64,000 bases of DNA, from contig CAVNZM010000008.1 of the NCBI GenBank assembly GCA_963693365.1, positions 6,014,001 to 6,078,000 on the forward strand, in the 5' to 3' direction. This DNA comes from Amoebidium appalachense (Eukaryota > Ichthyosporea). Each line of letters begins with the position of its first letter. The stretch's first letter is position 1. Positions 62,767 to 64,000 of the stretch are shown piece after piece. The notes beneath the pieces are model-generated. The model did no database searches and was not told the origin of the DNA. It saw only the letters and a list, made by a program, of their open reading frames with translations. Both the position numbers and the translations under genes were made by a program.

Positions 62767-62858
62767 ACAAAGGAGGAAAGCAGACACGAATACAAACAAG
62801 CTAGGACACATACATACTTCAAGGCTCTTGCTGTCATACATGGTGACGTATTCCAACA
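61984..62858 (-). mobile_element. 3' LTR of a Ty1/copia retrotransposon
   Basis: An 875-bp sequence with TG...CA ends (plus strand TGTTGTTTTGTACGGG to TATTCCAACA; in element sense it starts TGTTGGAATA). It matches the solo LTR at 49114-50015. In element sense it lies downstream of the RNase H coding region and right after a polypurine tract, so it is the 3' LTR of an element whose body runs off the right edge. The five bases on its outer side are CCCTC. The internal G run and (GA)n are shorter here than in the solo LTR. Confidence 0.85.
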
Positions 62859-62866
62859 TCCCCACT
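62859..62866 (-). promoter_or_regulatory. Polypurine tract of the copia element
   Basis: AGTGGGGA on the minus strand directly abuts the start of the 3' LTR. This is where plus-strand DNA synthesis is primed in LTR retrotransposons. The assignment rests on position and composition. Confidence 0.7.
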
Positions 62867-63579
62867 CAAGGGGTTGAAGTTTGTGTTCTCGTGTCTGTTG
62901 ATGTGACGGTAGATGAGGTCCAAACACAGGAGGGGCCGTCACACTCAAGTTTCCCCACTCGAGGATGCAAACCGAAGATCCTTGAGGTGGGAAGGAGAGA
63001 ATCAAAACTGAAGAGGCACACAACGACGGTTGCCTCTGAAGACTCGAAATAAGAAATCATGGTGGTTATCGGCGATATATATATATATATATAGGAAACA
63101 CTAGTGTATGTGTGACGTGTTGGTGGCTAATGGTTTATACTGGGGACCACCCAGGTAAACACAAGACATGAACATCTTGTGGACTGATTTATAGACTGGT
63201 GGTCAACCAGTTAAGACACGGGGAAGGTGCATCCCGTGGACTAGGTTTAGACTGGCAGTCAACCAGCACGTCATGGCTATAGATAATTATTTATACTGGG
63301 ACGCCATCCCAGTTCGACATATATATAGGTCGAATATAGAAGAAAACCAATATATATGGTGGGATATGAATATAAATAAATGACGGATGGGGGAGAATAA
63401 TTCCCCACTGAAGATGCACACATATGACGATGTAAGACTGAGTCCCCACTGATGAAGAGAAACGATGAGGAGTAGTAGACTTTCGTTGGGAGGCATCTTG
63501 ATCACCGTAGGTGTGTCAACTGCTGTCCAGGGCCCCAACCTACTCAGAAACCACTCGATGATGAACACCAGTGCACGGG
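62867..63579. other. Copia 3' non-coding segment between pol and the 3' LTR
   Basis: About 700 bases with no recognised frame. It includes a (TA)n-rich stretch at about 63075-63092 and several copies of CCCCACT (near 62951, 63401 and 63446), each resembling the polypurine tract when read on the minus strand. Confidence 0.6.
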
Positions 63580-64000
63580 TCAGTCACGGAGACTGAGGTT
63601 GGCACGGTGTGTGTCGTGGGCCGGACCAGCCAGAGGCTTGGTGAAGATGTCGGCCAGGTTCTTCTTGGTGTCGATGTAGGTGACAGTGACGTCCCCACTG
63701 TTGATGTAGTCCTTGGTGTTGAAGTAACGAACGGCAATGTGCTTGGTCCGGTGCTTGATGGTGTTGGAGTGGACCAGAGCAATGGTGGACTGATTGTCAC
63801 AGTACACGGGGGTGGGCTCGGTCATGGGGTAGCCCAGCTCCTTGAGTAGATCACGGTGCCAGACAACATCTTGCACGGCAGCATTGAGGGCCAGGAGCTC
63901 GGCCTCACACGTGGAAGTTGCAGTGATCGTCTGCAGCTTGGAGTGGTAGGTGACGGGGGAGCCTTCGAGGAGGATGACGTACCCAGACGTGGAACGACGG
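63580..64000 (-). CDS. Copia pol polyprotein, C-terminal RNase H domain (partial)
   Basis: Open from the window edge to a stop at 63580-63582. The sequence has the hallmarks of Ty1/copia RNase H: RSTSGYVILLEGSPVTYHSK, then TSTCEAELLALNAAVQDVVW, PVYCDNQSTIAL with the catalytic Asp, KHIAVRYF, and the end DTKKNLADIFTKPLAG. The Asp-Asn-Gln and Glu-Ala-Glu positions expected for catalysis are present. No stop or shift was seen in this part, so the element may be young. The remainder of pol, gag and the 5' LTR would lie beyond 64000. Confidence 0.9.
   Translation of the reverse strand, partial: RRSTSGYVILLEGSPVTYHSKLQTITATSTCEAELLALNAAVQDVVWHRDLLKELGYPMTEPTPVYCDNQSTIALVHSNTIKHRTKHIAVRYFNTKDYINSGDVTVTYIDTKKNLADIFTKPLAGPAHDTHRANLSLRD

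Overview
This is a eukaryotic nuclear window. Its genes are split into many short exons with GT-AG (and some GC-AG) introns and TATA-like promoters, and they encode a ubiquitin-like/UBA protein, secreted and membrane proteins and an EGF module. The mobile elements are also eukaryotic: a non-LTR retrotransposon, a Ty1/copia element with solo LTRs, and Tourist-like, hAT-like and foldback elements. The host cannot be named from the sequence. An intron-rich protist, such as a unicellular holozoan or an alga, fits best. Introns and intergenic DNA are saturated with G/C homopolymers of up to 58 bases and with (GT)n, (CT)n and (GA)n tracts of up to several hundred bases. Most long open frames in the window are translations of these tracts (poly-Gly, poly-Pro, Cys-Val, His-Thr, Ser-Leu, Arg-Glu) and are not genes.

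Layout. Positions 46-16927 (minus): a complete NUB1-type gene assembled here from 15 exons whose phases all join in frame (622 residues), with two Tourist-like MITEs and a 456-bp foldback in its introns. Positions 16928-19578: intergenic. Positions 19719-26330 (plus): a nine-exon secreted Agd3-like (CE18) polysaccharide deacetylase of 920 residues. Positions 26331-32104: intergenic simple repeats and one possible inverted-repeat element. Positions 32261-45134 (plus): a gene of about 14 exons for a large type I surface protein. It has a signal peptide, a beta-helix-like region, a Cys-containing beta-rich region, a beta-gamma-crystallin domain, a fucolectin/F5-8C-like domain, a polybasic site, a transmembrane helix and a short tail.

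Positions 46500-52180: a minisatellite based on CATCAGACCCC, an old and a young solo LTR, and a recent tandem duplication of about 1 kb. Positions 52181-57074: a non-LTR retrotransposon inserted in the second copy of that duplication, so that the first copy preserves the empty site. Positions 57616-60991 and onward (plus): a secreted protein with a jelly-roll-like domain and a calcium-binding EGF module, all on phase 1-1 exons. Positions 61984-64000 (minus): the 3' end of a copia element (3' LTR, polypurine tract, RNase H).

Three of the four host genes encode secreted or surface proteins with carbohydrate-modifying, carbohydrate-binding or matrix-type modules. This is consistent with a cell-surface or extracellular-matrix gene neighbourhood, but functional linkage is inference. 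Exon junctions were worked out by eye from reading frame, splice sites and family conservation. No RNA genes or CRISPR arrays were recognised.
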